Origin: Rubellimicrobium arenae
GTDB taxonomy: Bacteria > Pseudomonadota > Alphaproteobacteria > Rhodobacterales > Rhodobacteraceae
Direction: 5' to 3'
NCBI RefSeq assembly: GCF_017916275.1
Contig: NZ_JAFMST010000008.1
Span: forward strand, 194,887 to 258,886
Length of the DNA: 64,000 bases
In this document: positions 36,696 through 48,663 of the stretch, one piece after another
Position numbering within the stretch: the stretch's first letter is position 1
How the letters are laid out: each line of letters opens with the position of its first letter
Program-made: the position numbers and the translations under genes
The notes under the pieces: model-generated
Told to the model about the DNA's origin: nothing
What the model saw: the letters and a program-made list of their open reading frames with translations, nothing else
Database searches by the model: none

Positions 36696-37204
36696 CGGAG
36701 CGCGACCAGCCGGTCGAAGTCGGCGGCCGTGGCCAGACGACGAACCACCAGCCGCCGCTGGCGGTCGATGAGCTCGTAGCGGCCGTCGACGATCTGCTCG
36801 ACCCAGCCGTCCGAGTAGCGGACCACGACATCCCGAGAGCTGGCCTGGGACGTCGTCCGGGACGCGCCGGATCCCTGCCCCGAACTGCGACCGGCCTCGC
36901 CCCGGCTGCCGCCCCTGCCGCCGGAGCCCTGGCCTTCACGGTCATCGTCGCCGCCGCCACGGTCGTCGTCGCGCCTGCTGTCCCCGTCCCGCTCCCCCGA
37001 GCTGTCGTGGTCGCCCCCACGCCCACGGCCACGACCTCGCCCCCGTTGGTCGCCACCGTCCTCGCCGTCGCGGGCCCAGGCGGCGCCAGGTGCCAGGAAC
37101 CCACTCTCCCCCATCCCAAGACCCAGGGGTGACAGGCCTCCTGCCACGCCCCAGGCGAGAGCGGCCAAGATGCGGCGTCGGGTCGGAAACTGATCGAAGC
37201 TCAT
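36692..37204 (-). CDS. Exported Arg/Gly/Asp-rich protein with conserved C-terminal module
   Basis: The 170 residues start with a twin-arginine-like signal (TRRRILAALAWGVAGGLSPL, cleavage likely after AAWA). Residues about 47-120 are a low-complexity polyampholyte of Arg, Gly, Asp and Ser. A folded-looking tail (about 122-170) reads DVVVRYSDGWVEQIVDGRYE and then VVRRLATAADFDRLVAL. I do not recognise a named family. An ATG seven codons upstream (37225) is an alternative start. It is convergent with the response regulator and divergent from a second Arg/Gly/Asp-rich gene. Confidence 0.75.
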   Translation of the reverse strand: MSFDQFPTRRRILAALAWGVAGGLSPLGLGMGESGFLAPGAAWARDGEDGGDQRGRGRGRGRGGDHDSSGERDGDSRRDDDRGGGDDDREGQGSGGRGGSRGEAGRSSGQGSGASRTTSQASSRDVVVRYSDGWVEQIVDGRYELIDRQRRLVVRRLATAADFDRLVALR

Positions 37205-37442
37205 GTCGGCATGCCTTGGCAGCATCGGGCTTGGCTCAGACTAGCACCCGCATGGACGGGGCGCATGACGGACCAAAGTCCCCCGCGCGCCGGAGGACGG
37301 CAGGACCGACCAAGGTCCGGGACCTTCGCCGACGCAGGTCCTGCCATCGGAGGCCTGTTCGGCGGACCGGGGTCGGTGCCGGGACCGAGCGGATCGGAGG
37401 AAGGTGCAGCCATCGAACCAACCGATCGAAAGGATCACTTCG

Positions 37443-37778
37443 ATGAAAACGCTCGTTCTTGGTGCTACCCTCGTCGCTCTGGTGATCGGGACCCTTCCCG
37501 CCTCGGCCGCCGTATTCGAGGCCGGGTCGCGGATCGCCGGAATGCAGGCCTTCGACGGTCCGGGCCACGGCGACAGCGTCGCGGAGCGCCGCGGCCGGGG
37601 CCGGGACGACCGGGGCGGCGACGACCGTCGCGGGGACCGGCGCGGCCGGGGCGCCGACGACGACCGCCGCGACGATTCCCGCAGCGGCGGACGGCATGGT
37701 GGACGGGCCCGCGTTCCGGGCGGTTCGGGCTGTGACGATGCCCATGACATCGCCGAACATCCCCAGTGCCGGGGCTGA
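37443..37778 (+). CDS. Small exported Arg/Gly/Asp-rich protein
   Basis: The 111 residues begin with a clear signal peptide (MKTLVLGATLVALVIGTLPA, cleavage near SAA). The mature part contains a charge-balanced Arg/Asp/Gly tract (about 50-85) and two cysteines at the C-terminal end (GCDDAHDIAEHPQC). AAGGA precedes ATG 37443; an in-frame ATG 13 codons earlier lacks a signal-like start. Composition resembles the divergent gene at 36692-37204 without its C-terminal module. A bidirectional terminator follows. Function unknown. Confidence 0.75.
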   Translation: MKTLVLGATLVALVIGTLPASAAVFEAGSRIAGMQAFDGPGHGDSVAERRGRGRDDRGGDDRRGDRRGRGADDDRRDDSRSGGRHGGRARVPGGSGCDDAHDIAEHPQCRG

Positions 37779-37812
37779 GCGGGACCCGCTCCAGTCCCGT
37801 CCGCCTGAAATG

Positions 37813-37843
37813 AAAGGCCCCGGTCCTTGCGACCGGGGCTTTT
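37813..37843. terminator. Bidirectional intrinsic terminator between convergent genes
   Basis: GCCCCGGTC (37817-37825) pairs perfectly with GACCGGGGC (37831-37839) around a 5-nt loop, with AAA before and TTTT after. It ends the small Arg/Gly-rich gene rightward and lolA leftward. Confidence 0.9.
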
Positions 37844-37863
37844 GCGTCAGGGGCGCCCGGGGC

Positions 37864-38460
37864 TCACTGGCCCCAGGTCGACATCTCGGCCTGGATGTTG
37901 AAGGCGCGGTCGCCGATCTGCACGCCCATCTGCAGGTCGTTCAGGACCACGGTGGTCTGGCTGCCGCTGCCATCGGTGATCACCCACTGCCGCAACTCGG
38001 TGGGATTGGCCGTGAAGACCAGCTGGATCGACCCGTAGTCCGGATGCTGGGGATCCTGCGCCGTGACCGTGGTGGTGGTTCCGTCCGAACTGTGCCCCGT
38101 CACCATGCCCGCGCGCCCAAGGTCCACGTTGTCGGCAAGGATGATCGACAAGGGGGTCTCGCTCAGCGGAAAACGTTGCGGGCCTTCGTTGGACGCGGCG
38201 TCGAACACCGCGACCTGTCCCCCGCCCGCAAGAAAGAGCGACCGGTCCGGCGGGGCGTATTCAAAGCGGATGCGGCCCGGTCGCTTGATGTAGACCGAGC
38301 CGGTCGAGATGCTTCCGTCCGCATTGACCTGCGTGAACCCGCCCGCCGCGGTCCGGATCGAGTTGAGATAGTTCGAGATCTCCCCCAGCGAGAGCTCCTG
38401 GGCCGCAGCCGCCACGGGCGCAAGCGCGACAAGGGCGGCAATGGCAAGGCGGCGCATCAT
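37864..38460 (-). CDS. lolA: Outer-membrane lipoprotein carrier LolA
   Basis: LolA carries lipoproteins from the LolCDE complex across the periplasm. The 198 residues have a signal peptide (MMRRLAIAALVALAPVAAAA) and the LolA fold: LNSIRTAAGGFTQVNADGSI, GSVYIKRPGRIRFEYAPPDR, ILADNVDLGRAG and TELRQWVITDGSGSQTTVVL. The RPG-R-FEY-PP stretch is the clearest family mark. AAAGGA precedes the first of two adjacent ATGs. It is separated from ftsK upstream by 174 bp that hold the ftsK terminator. Confidence 0.92.
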   Translation of the reverse strand: MMRRLAIAALVALAPVAAAAQELSLGEISNYLNSIRTAAGGFTQVNADGSISTGSVYIKRPGRIRFEYAPPDRSLFLAGGGQVAVFDAASNEGPQRFPLSETPLSIILADNVDLGRAGMVTGHSSDGTTTTVTAQDPQHPDYGSIQLVFTANPTELRQWVITDGSGSQTTVVLNDLQMGVQIGDRAFNIQAEMSTWGQ

Positions 38461-38583
38461 GTCGAGGTCCTTTCAAGGCACTTGGTCGTCGCGGTTCATA
38501 TAGCGCCGTGCTGCCCGAAGCCCGAGCGACAAGCGATAACAACGGATCGAAAGGTGGTGACGTCAGCCGACGCTCGAACGCAA

Positions 38584-38608
38584 ACGGCGCGCCGGGTGGG
38601 CGCGCCGT
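38584..38608 (-). terminator. Hairpin terminator after ftsK
   Basis: ACGGCGCGCC (38584-38593) pairs perfectly with GGCGCGCCGT (38599-38608). Read leftward it lies 26 bp after the ftsK stop and is followed by TTTGCG, a weak T tract. Confidence 0.6.
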
Positions 38609-38634
38609 GCAGGACAGGACAGGATCGCGTCGCC

Positions 38635-41670
<3,036 letters not shown>

Positions 41671-41682
41671 GTCGCCTCCTCC

Positions 41683-42861
41683 TTAGGTGTAGAGCACGTC
41701 GCGGATCAGCCCGAGCCCGCGCCGCACGTCGTTGGCGCCGGCCACGAGGGCGACGCGGATGTAACCTTGGCCGGGATTTCCCTGCCCCGCATCCTTGGCG
41801 AGGTAGGCCCCAGGCAGCACGCGCACCCCGGCCGCCTGCCAGAGCTTCAGGGCCGCCGCCTCCCCGTCCTCGACCGGAAGCCAGAGGAAGAAGCCCGCCT
41901 GCGGCGGCGCATAGCCGGGCACATCGCCCAGCACCTCGTCGGCGATGCGGTACTTGTCCTGATAAAGCGCGCGGGACGCGGCCACATGGCCCTCATCCGA
42001 CCAGGCGCGCTCGGCCACGCGCTGGAGCGGCAAAGGCAGCGGCGCGCCCGCGTAGGAGCGGAGCTGGCGCATCCGGGCGATGGCCTGCGGGCCGCCGGCG
42101 GCAAATCCGGAGCGCAGCCCGGCCAGGTTCGACCGCTTGGACAGCGAGTGGAAGGTCACAACGCGCTCGGCGTCGATCCCGAGGTCGCGGGCGACGGTCA
42201 GGACCCCCTCGGGCGGCGCATCGCGATACACCTCGGAGTAGCATTCGTCGGCCAGGACGAGGAAATCGTGCCGCTCGGCCAGGCGGAGGAGGCGGCTCCA
42301 GTAGTCCCGGTCGGCCACGGCCCCCTGGGGATTCGCGGGCGAGCAGATGTAGGCCATCGCCGTGCGGTCGAGGATCTCCTCGGGCAGGGCCTCGTAGTCG
42401 GGAAGGTGGCCCGTGGCCTGCGTGGCGGGGACGAAGACGGGCTCGGCCCCGACGGACAGGGCCGCCACCATGTAGACCTGATAGAAGGGGTTCGGGATGA
42501 GCACCACCGGGCGCTGGCCCTGCTTTGCCTCGGGGCAGAGGGCCATGGCGACGTTGTAGAGCCCTTCGCGCGTTCCATTGAGCGCGAGAAGCCGCTCGGT
42601 CCCGACCTCCACGTCGTAGCGGCGCCCCAGCCAGCCGGAGATGGCGGACAGAAGCTCGGGCGTGCCCTCGTTGGGGGGGTAGGAGGAGAAGCCGCCCAGG
42701 TTCGCGGCGATGACCTCGCCCACGAAGGGGGGCATGGGATGGGTCGGCTCGCCAATGGACATGGCAATGGGCTCGCCGCCGGGGGCGTGCGGGTCCAGGA
42801 GTTTCCGCAAACGCGGAAATGCATAGTCCGGTAGGTCCGAGAACCGCGCGGGAGCCGCCAT
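41683..42861 (-). CDS. PLP aminotransferase class I/II (DapC-like)
   Basis: The 392 residues match the succinyldiaminopimelate/LL-DAP-type aminotransferases: AMSIGEPTHPMPPFVGEVIA, GGFSSYPPNEGTPELLSAIS, NGTREGLYNVAMALCP, VLIPNPFYQVYMVAA, ICSPANPQGAVAD and the PLP Lys in FHSLSKRSNLAGLRSGF. Its assignment to N-succinyl-LL-diaminopimelate aminotransferase is by resemblance. The start is ATG 42861; a GTG lies one codon before. ftsK follows after 12 bp, so the two are likely co-transcribed. Confidence 0.85.
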   Translation of the reverse strand: MAAPARFSDLPDYAFPRLRKLLDPHAPGGEPIAMSIGEPTHPMPPFVGEVIAANLGGFSSYPPNEGTPELLSAISGWLGRRYDVEVGTERLLALNGTREGLYNVAMALCPEAKQGQRPVVLIPNPFYQVYMVAALSVGAEPVFVPATQATGHLPDYEALPEEILDRTAMAYICSPANPQGAVADRDYWSRLLRLAERHDFLVLADECYSEVYRDAPPEGVLTVARDLGIDAERVVTFHSLSKRSNLAGLRSGFAAGGPQAIARMRQLRSYAGAPLPLPLQRVAERAWSDEGHVAASRALYQDKYRIADEVLGDVPGYAPPQAGFFLWLPVEDGEAAALKLWQAAGVRVLPGAYLAKDAGQGNPGQGYIRVALVAGANDVRRGLGLIRDVLYT

Positions 42862-42983
42862 CACTGCCTCATAATCCAGGGTCGTCGCGCGCCCCGGCTT
42901 GGCTGCAGAGTATCGTCCGGCAGACCGAGCTGTCCAGAAATCCAGCAGCGAATCAGCCGGGCGGAGCCGGGGTGCTGTGACAT

Positions 42984-44306
42984 TTAGGCCAAGCTCGTTA
43001 ACACGGCCTGCGCCAATCTTAAGAGATATCCGTCACGTGCGGGCAAGGTGCTCAGCATCACGCCGCAGGACGGACGCCCCGTGGGCACGGAGATCGAGGC
43101 GAGGCCCAGAAGGTTCGCCATCCGGGTGTTCCGAAGCGCCTTGAGATTCGTGACCCGGAACCGCTCGTGGTCGGCCTCCATCTCGGCGGCGACAGGGGGA
43201 AGGATCGGCGAGGTGGCGCACAGGATCGCGTCGAAGCCGGACATGGCCTCCCAGGCGCGGCGGCGGATGCGGCCCAGCTCGGCCATCGCGTTCAGGTAAT
43301 CGGCGGCCAGGACGTCACGCCCGGCCCTCACCCGCGTCAGCACCGGCGCGAACACCCGGTCGGGCGTGGGCTCGATGAACTCGCGCCAGGAGGCCCAGGC
43401 TTCGGCGGCGTAGATCGTCGAGCCGATCTCATAGGCCCGGGGGAGGTCCGGCAGATCCAGATCCTCGACCTGGACGCCCGCCCGCCCGAGGACCCCTGCG
43501 GCCTCGGAAAGGGCCTGGGCGGGCTCGGGCTCCAGCTCGTCGCCGACCACGGTGCGCAGGAGGCCGATCCGGAGGCCGCCGAGCCGCGTGCCCGCCAGAT
43601 CCGTCCGGGGACCGCCCAGCGCTTCCCAGATCAGCGCGGCATCCTCGACGCTGCGCGCCAGCGGCCCGACCGTGTCGAAGGACGGGCAGAGCGGCACCAC
43701 GCCCTCGACGGACAGGCTGCCATGCGTCGGCTTGAAGCCGACCAGGTCGTTCCACGCGGCGGGCAGCCGGATGGAGCCGCCGGTGTCGGACCCGATCGCG
43801 CCCACCGCGAGGCCATAGGCCAGGGACGCCGCCGCCCCCGAGGAGGACCCGCCCGCCAGCCGCCCGGGGTCGTGCCGGTTGGGCGGCGTCGCGGTGACCG
43901 GGTTCAACCCCAGCCCCGAGAAGGCCAGCTCCGTCATGTGGGTCTTGCCGAGGCAGATGGTCCCGGCCAGGGTCGCCCTCTCGAGCACCACGGCATCCCG
44001 CGCGGGGGTGCGCCCGGCCAGCAGGGCGGTGCCGGCCTCGGTCCGCACCCCGGCGGTGTCGTACAGATCCTTCCAGGACAGGGGCACGCCGTCCAGCGGG
44101 CCGCGCCGCAGGCCGGCCCGGGCCCGGTCGCGCGCGGCCTGCGCCTCGGCCCGCGCGCGGTCGGGCGTGACCCGGGCATAGATCCGGTCGCGCAGCGGAT
44201 GCCGGTCGATGGCCTCGAGGAGCGATTCGGTCGCCTCCACGGGATCGGCCCGCCCGTCCGCGATGGCGCGGCCCAGATCGGCCGCCGTTGCTGTGCTGAA
44301 ATCCAT
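42984..44306 (-). CDS. Amidase-signature family enzyme
   Basis: The 440-residue hydrolase carries the Ser-cisSer-Lys triad region: Lys in DGVPLSWKDLYDTAG, cis-Ser in RLAGGSSSGAAASLA, and nucleophile Ser in IGSDTGGSIRLPAAWN. Length and order resemble GatA but it lacks linkage to gatB/gatC and ends differently, so it is probably a catabolic amidase or a carbamoyl/aryl amidase. AAGGGG precedes the ATG. It diverges from the alcohol dehydrogenase gene across 87 bp. Substrate unknown. Confidence 0.9.
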   Translation of the reverse strand: MDFSTATAADLGRAIADGRADPVEATESLLEAIDRHPLRDRIYARVTPDRARAEAQAARDRARAGLRRGPLDGVPLSWKDLYDTAGVRTEAGTALLAGRTPARDAVVLERATLAGTICLGKTHMTELAFSGLGLNPVTATPPNRHDPGRLAGGSSSGAAASLAYGLAVGAIGSDTGGSIRLPAAWNDLVGFKPTHGSLSVEGVVPLCPSFDTVGPLARSVEDAALIWEALGGPRTDLAGTRLGGLRIGLLRTVVGDELEPEPAQALSEAAGVLGRAGVQVEDLDLPDLPRAYEIGSTIYAAEAWASWREFIEPTPDRVFAPVLTRVRAGRDVLAADYLNAMAELGRIRRRAWEAMSGFDAILCATSPILPPVAAEMEADHERFRVTNLKALRNTRMANLLGLASISVPTGRPSCGVMLSTLPARDGYLLRLAQAVLTSLA

Positions 44307-44393
44307 TCGTCTGCCCCTTCTGGCCATCCGCGCCGCGGAACGGTTCGCTCCGTTGCGACGTTCGGCCCCGTCATTGTTCACGAGGAGACCGCC

Positions 44394-45494
44394 ATGGCCA
44401 AGGCCCTGGGCTACGCCGCGAACCATTCCTTCAGCCGTCTCAAGCCCCAAGAGTTCGAGCGCGAGGAGCCCAGGGAGGGCGAGGTCGAGATCGAGGTCCT
44501 CTACTGCGGGGTATGCCATTCGGACATCCACCAGGTGAAGAACGAATGGGGCAACACGGTCTATCCCTGCATGCCCGGCCACGAGATCGTGGGGCGGGTG
44601 TCGCGGCTGGGGCCGGGGGCGAGCCGGCATGCGGTGGGCGACCTCGTGGGCGTGGGCTGCATGATCGACAGCTGCGGCCTGTGCGAGTCCTGCCTCCACG
44701 GCGACGAGAACTACTGCGAAGGGCCGAACAGCTGGCTGGCCACCTACAACGGCCCGATGATCCCCAAGGCCAAGGCGCCGGGCAAGGCCAACATGTACGG
44801 GCGGGACAACACCTTCGGGGGCTACTCGACCTCCATCGTGGTCAAGGAGTCGTTCGTCCTGCGGGTGCCCGAGGGGCTCGACCCGGCGGCGGCCGCGCCG
44901 ATCCTGTGCGCCGGCGTCACGACCTGGTCTCCGCTGCGCCACTGGGGCGTGAAGGCCGGGGACCGGGTGGGCGTGATCGGCCTCGGGGGCCTTGGCCACA
45001 TGGCGGTCAAGCTCGCCAAGGCGATGGGCGCGCAGGTCACGGCCTTCACCACGACCACCGAAAAGCTGGTGGAAGCCAGGAAACTGGACGCCGAAGGGCT
45101 GATGTGGAGCGACAAGGACGCCCTGAAGGCCCTGGAGGGGCAGTTCGACTTCATCCTGTCCACCGTGCCCGAGAAGCATGACCTCAACAGCTTCGTGCCG
45201 CTGCTGCGGCGGGACGGGGCGCTGGTGGTGGTGGGGGCTCTGGAGCCGCTCGCCCCTGTCAACAACATGGAGGTGGCGTTCCATCGCCGGACGCTGGCCG
45301 GGTCCCTGATCGGCTCGATCCGCGAAACACAGGAGGTGCTCGACTTCTGCGCCGAGCACGGGATCGCGCCCGACATCCAGGTCATCCCGATCCAGGAGGT
45401 CAACGCCGCCTACAAGGCGGTCGAGAAGGGGGACGTCCGCTTCCGCTACGTGATCGACATGGCTTCGCTCCGGCAGGAGATGGCCGGGGCCTGA
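44394..45494 (+). CDS. Zinc-dependent alcohol dehydrogenase (YahK/CAD type)
   Basis: The 366 residues are a medium-chain dehydrogenase: catalytic zinc ligands in LYCGVCHSDIHQVKNEWG and MPGHEIVG, structural zinc cysteines in CMIDSCGLCESCLHGDENYC, and the nucleotide-binding loop VIGLGGLGHMAVKLAKAMG. The pattern is that of NADP(H)-dependent cinnamyl-alcohol/YahK aldehyde reductases with broad aldehyde specificity. GAGGAGA lies before ATG 44394. Likely role is aldehyde detoxification. Confidence 0.92.
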   Translation: MAKALGYAANHSFSRLKPQEFEREEPREGEVEIEVLYCGVCHSDIHQVKNEWGNTVYPCMPGHEIVGRVSRLGPGASRHAVGDLVGVGCMIDSCGLCESCLHGDENYCEGPNSWLATYNGPMIPKAKAPGKANMYGRDNTFGGYSTSIVVKESFVLRVPEGLDPAAAAPILCAGVTTWSPLRHWGVKAGDRVGVIGLGGLGHMAVKLAKAMGAQVTAFTTTTEKLVEARKLDAEGLMWSDKDALKALEGQFDFILSTVPEKHDLNSFVPLLRRDGALVVVGALEPLAPVNNMEVAFHRRTLAGSLIGSIRETQEVLDFCAEHGIAPDIQVIPIQEVNAAYKAVEKGDVRFRYVIDMASLRQEMAGA

Positions 45495-45545
45495 AGCTCC
45501 GGCCCGCTGCGTGACAACCGGGACCGGCCGCGCCATATCAGCATC

Positions 45546-46778
45546 ATGACCAGCGATTCTCCCCCTGCCCTGCCGGCGCATGACGTCCTGATCGTCGGGG
45601 GCGGCCTGGCCGGCCCGGCCCTGGCCCTTGCCCTCGCCCGCGAGGGGATGTCGGTCGCCCTGATCGACTCCCTGCCTGCGGTTGCGGGGAACCCGAGGTT
45701 CGATGGCCGGTCCTACGCCCTGGCGCTGGCGTCGCGCCGGCTCCTGACCAATCTGGGCGTCTGGGCGCGGCTCGCGAACCAGGCGCAACCCATGCTGGCC
45801 ATCAAGGTGGCGGACGGGCGTCCGGGCGAGGCCCCCTCCCCTCTCCATCTGGCCTTCGACCACGCCGAGATCGAGGAAGGCCCCATGGGCCACATGGTCG
45901 AGGACCGGCATCTGCGCGCCGCCTTCGACGCCAGCCTCGCCGAGCAGGCGCGCGTCACCGTCCTGCGCGGGGCCGCCGTGGTGGCGCAGGAGGCCGGGCC
46001 GTCCTCGGTGTCCGTGACCCTCGCCGATGGACGGCACCTGCGGGGCTGCGTCCTTGTCGGGGCGGACGGACGTGAGAGCGGCACCGCCCGGCGCGCGGGG
46101 ATCGGCCGGATGTCCTGGGGCTACGGCCAGACCGCCGTGACCTGCACCGTCGCCCACGAGCGTCCCCATCGCGGGACGGCCTTCCAGCTCTTCCTGCCCT
46201 CGGGGCCACTGGCCATCCTGCCGCTGATCGGCAACCGTTCCTCGATCGTGTGGAGCGAGAAGGATGAACGGGCCAAGGCCCTGATGGCCTTGACCGACGA
46301 GGAGTTCCTGACGGCGCTGCGGCCCGTCTTCGGCAGCTTCCTGGGCCACCTGTCCCTCGATGGGCCGCGCTTCTCGTACCCGTTGGGGCTGACGCTGGCC
46401 AAGAGCTTCATCTCCGCCCGCCTCGCGCTGGTCGGCGACGCCGCCCATGGGATGCACCCGATCGCCGGACAGGGCCTGAACGCGGGTCTTCGCGACGTGG
46501 CGGCCCTGGCCGATGTCCTCGCCGAGGCCCGCGCGCGCGGGGAGGATATCGGGGGCGCCCCGGTGCTCGATCGCTATGCCAAGTGGCGGCGGTTCGACAC
46601 GGCCACGCTGGCCCTGGCCACGGACGGCTTCAACCGGCTCTTTTCCAACGACTCGCGCCCCCTCCGGATCGCGCGGGACCTGGGGCTTGGCCTCGTGAAC
46701 CGCCTGCCGCCCCTCCGCCGCGCCTTCATCCGCGAGGCGGCGGGCCTGACCGGAGACCTGCCCAGCCTGATGCGCTAG
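45546..46778 (+). CDS. UbiH/UbiF-family FAD monooxygenase
   Basis: The 410 residues show the FAD motif [20 protein letters not shown], the DG motif [20 protein letters not shown], and the second FAD site [20 protein letters not shown] continuing to [15 protein letters not shown]. These mark the ubiquinone-ring hydroxylases UbiH, UbiF, UbiI and UbiL. Which ring position it oxidises cannot be decided from sequence. The stop overlaps the convergent trm112 stop within CTAG. Confidence 0.9.
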   Translation: MTSDSPPALPAHDVLIVGGGLAGPALALALAREGMSVALIDSLPAVAGNPRFDGRSYALALASRRLLTNLGVWARLANQAQPMLAIKVADGRPGEAPSPLHLAFDHAEIEEGPMGHMVEDRHLRAAFDASLAEQARVTVLRGAAVVAQEAGPSSVSVTLADGRHLRGCVLVGADGRESGTARRAGIGRMSWGYGQTAVTCTVAHERPHRGTAFQLFLPSGPLAILPLIGNRSSIVWSEKDERAKALMALTDEEFLTALRPVFGSFLGHLSLDGPRFSYPLGLTLAKSFISARLALVGDAAHGMHPIAGQGLNAGLRDVAALADVLAEARARGEDIGGAPVLDRYAKWRRFDTATLALATDGFNRLFSNDSRPLRIARDLGLGLVNRLPPLRRAFIREAAGLTGDLPSLMR

Positions 46779-46993
46779 TCGAGACCTCGCGCCTCGGAGG
46801 CGAGCATGATCGGGATGCCGTCCCGGATCGGGTAGGCCAGGTGCGCCGCGCGGCTGATGAGCTCCTGGCGCTCGGCATCGTAGACCAGCACGCCATGGGT
46901 CTGCGGGCAGACCAGCGCCTCGAGCATGCGAGGATCGAAACCGGGTGCCTTGGGCTCCGTGGCGGGGGTGGTCGGATCGGGGGTGTCGGTCAC
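46775..46993 (-). CDS. Trm112-family zinc-ribbon-like small protein
   Basis: The 72-residue protein matches the YcaR/DUF343 family, related to Trm112: [40 protein letters not shown]. The eukaryotic Trm112 activates methyltransferases; bacterial partners are less certain. Only one Cys of the usual zinc set remains (CPQTHG), so a metal site is doubtful. The GTG start overlaps the LON-domain gene stop (GTGA), making it the last gene of thioredoxin-LON-trm112. Confidence 0.88.
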   Translation of the reverse strand: MTDTPDPTTPATEPKAPGFDPRMLEALVCPQTHGVLVYDAERQELISRAAHLAYPIRDGIPIMLASEARGLD

Positions 46994-47631
46994 TGCATCA
47001 CCTCGCCCGTCTCGCCGCCCCTGAGCGCGAACTCGATCAGCGTGATCAGGGTCTCGCGGCGGGTGGGCAGCGTCGGGGCTTCCAGAAGGGCCTGCTTGTC
47101 CTCGGGCGGAAAGGGACAAAGCATGGAGATCGAGTTGATCAAAAGTTCGTCCTCCGCCTCCCGGACGGCGTCCCAATCCGTGTTGAGACCCTGGTTCTGG
47201 AAGAACCGGTTGAGGAGGTCAAGGAACGGCGTCCGGTCAAGTCCCGGGTCCTTCTCGGACGCCCCCCGGTCGCGCTCGAACCCCGACCAGGACACCTCGC
47301 AACGCCGGTAGGGCGGGAAGCCCTCGATCTCGCGCACGACGCGGAATCGGGACACGCCGGACAGCGTGATCATGTAGCGCCCGTCCTCCGTCTCCGAGAA
47401 GGCGGTGAGCCGGCCCGCGCAGCCGATGCTGTGCAGCCGGTCAGCGCCGGTCGGAGTCTCGAAGGGCTGGATCATCCCGATCAGCCGCGCCTGCGTCTTC
47501 AGGATGTCGTCGATCATCGCCAGGTAGCGCGGCTCGAAGATATGGAGCGGGAGCCGCGCCCGGGGCAGGAGAAGCGCCCCGGGCAGGGGGAAGATCGCGA
47601 TCGTCTCGGGCAGCTCAGCGGGCAATGACAT
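46990..47631 (-). CDS. LON substrate-binding-domain protein
   Basis: The 213 residues are an isolated Lon N-terminal (LAN) domain with no ATPase or protease: [58 protein letters not shown], and a helical end with [20 protein letters not shown]. Such stand-alone proteins are common beside YbbN-like thioredoxins in alphaproteobacteria and may bind unfolded proteins. Start at ATG 47631 ([10 protein letters not shown]). It lies 26 bp after the thioredoxin gene. Confidence 0.9.
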   Translation of the reverse strand: MSLPAELPETIAIFPLPGALLLPRARLPLHIFEPRYLAMIDDILKTQARLIGMIQPFETPTGADRLHSIGCAGRLTAFSETEDGRYMITLSGVSRFRVVREIEGFPPYRRCEVSWSGFERDRGASEKDPGLDRTPFLDLLNRFFQNQGLNTDWDAVREAEDELLINSISMLCPFPPEDKQALLEAPTLPTRRETLITLIEFALRGGETGEVMQ

Positions 47632-47657
47632 AGGGCGCGATCTAGGACGCCTGCGCC

Positions 47658-48545
47658 TTAGGCAAAGATGAGGGAGGACAGTTTCCTGCGTCCCGCGAGC
47701 GCGATGGGGTCCTTGGCCGGCAGCGCGTCGAAGATCGTGAAGAGCTGCGTCTTGGCCGCGCCGTCGTTCCATTCCCGATCACGCCGGAAGATCTCCAGAA
47801 GCTGGTCCACCGCCTCCTGCACCTGGCCCGAGGCGTGAAGGGCCGTCGCCAGGTCGAAGCGGGCCTGGTGATCGTTCGGATCGGCCTGGACCCGGGCCTG
47901 GAGGTCGGTCACCGGCCCCGCCTTGGCGGCCTGCCGCGCGAGGCCGATCTGCGCGCGCACGGCCTCGAGCTCGGGCTTGGTGGAGATCGACGCGGGGGCG
48001 CCGTTCAGGATGGCTTCGGCCTGGTCCAGATCGTCGGCCAGGATCATCGCGCGCACCAGGCCCGCATAGGCGCGCGGGTTCTCCGGCTCTTCCTGCAGGA
48101 TGGCGGCAAAGGTCTGGGCGGCGTCCACGGCCGCACCCTCCTCGAGCATCTGCTCGGCGGCCTCGATCGCCTCGCCGAGGCCATCGTCGCCGGCGAGCGC
48201 GGCCACCTGCTGGACGAACTGCTCGACCTGCGACGGGGGCAGCGCCCCCTGGAAGCCGGGCGAGGGCCTGCCCTGCCAGAACAGCCAGACATTCGGGATC
48301 GACTGCACGCCAAGCTGGCCCGCATAGGCCGGGTTCTTGTCCACGTCGATCTTCACGAGACGGACCTTGCCGTTCTGCTTGGCCACGGCCGCCTCGAGCG
48401 CCGGCCCGAGGGTCTTGCAGGGACCGCACCAGGTCGCCCAGAAATCGACGATGACGGGCACCTCGCGCGAGGCCTCGACAACGTCCTTCATGAAGCCCGC
48501 ATCGGTGCCTTCGATGATGTCCCGCGCCTGCTCCGCCTGCGCCAT
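47658..48545 (-). CDS. Thioredoxin-TPR protein (CnoX/YbbN-like)
   Basis: The 295 residues join a thioredoxin domain (about 20-125) with active site DFWATWCGPCKTLGP and cis-Pro in QSIPNVWLF, to a TPR-like helical region (about 135-295). E. coli CnoX (YbbN) is a chaperedoxin that protects proteins from bleach damage and hands them to GroEL; E. coli CnoX lacks a functional CxxC, whereas this one has WCGPC and so may be redox-active. AGGAGGG precedes the ATG. It heads the leftward operon with the LON-domain and trm112 genes. Confidence 0.9.
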   Translation of the reverse strand: MAQAEQARDIIEGTDAGFMKDVVEASREVPVIVDFWATWCGPCKTLGPALEAAVAKQNGKVRLVKIDVDKNPAYAGQLGVQSIPNVWLFWQGRPSPGFQGALPPSQVEQFVQQVAALAGDDGLGEAIEAAEQMLEEGAAVDAAQTFAAILQEEPENPRAYAGLVRAMILADDLDQAEAILNGAPASISTKPELEAVRAQIGLARQAAKAGPVTDLQARVQADPNDHQARFDLATALHASGQVQEAVDQLLEIFRRDREWNDGAAKTQLFTIFDALPAKDPIALAGRRKLSSLIFA

Positions 48546-48663
48546 GATGTCCCTCCTGATGGGTTTGGCCGATATATGTGTGTCTCCGGTCGGAAGGTGA
48601 AGGGGCGTTTGACCGGCCGCGGGCCGCAGCCTAGCCTGACCTCCACCCATGGAGGAGACACGA

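Noticed and set aside
42984..44306. GatA subunit of the tRNA amidotransferase
   Set aside because: The Ser-Ser-Lys pattern fits, but no gatB or gatC is adjacent and the C-terminal region differs, so it is called only an amidase-family enzyme.
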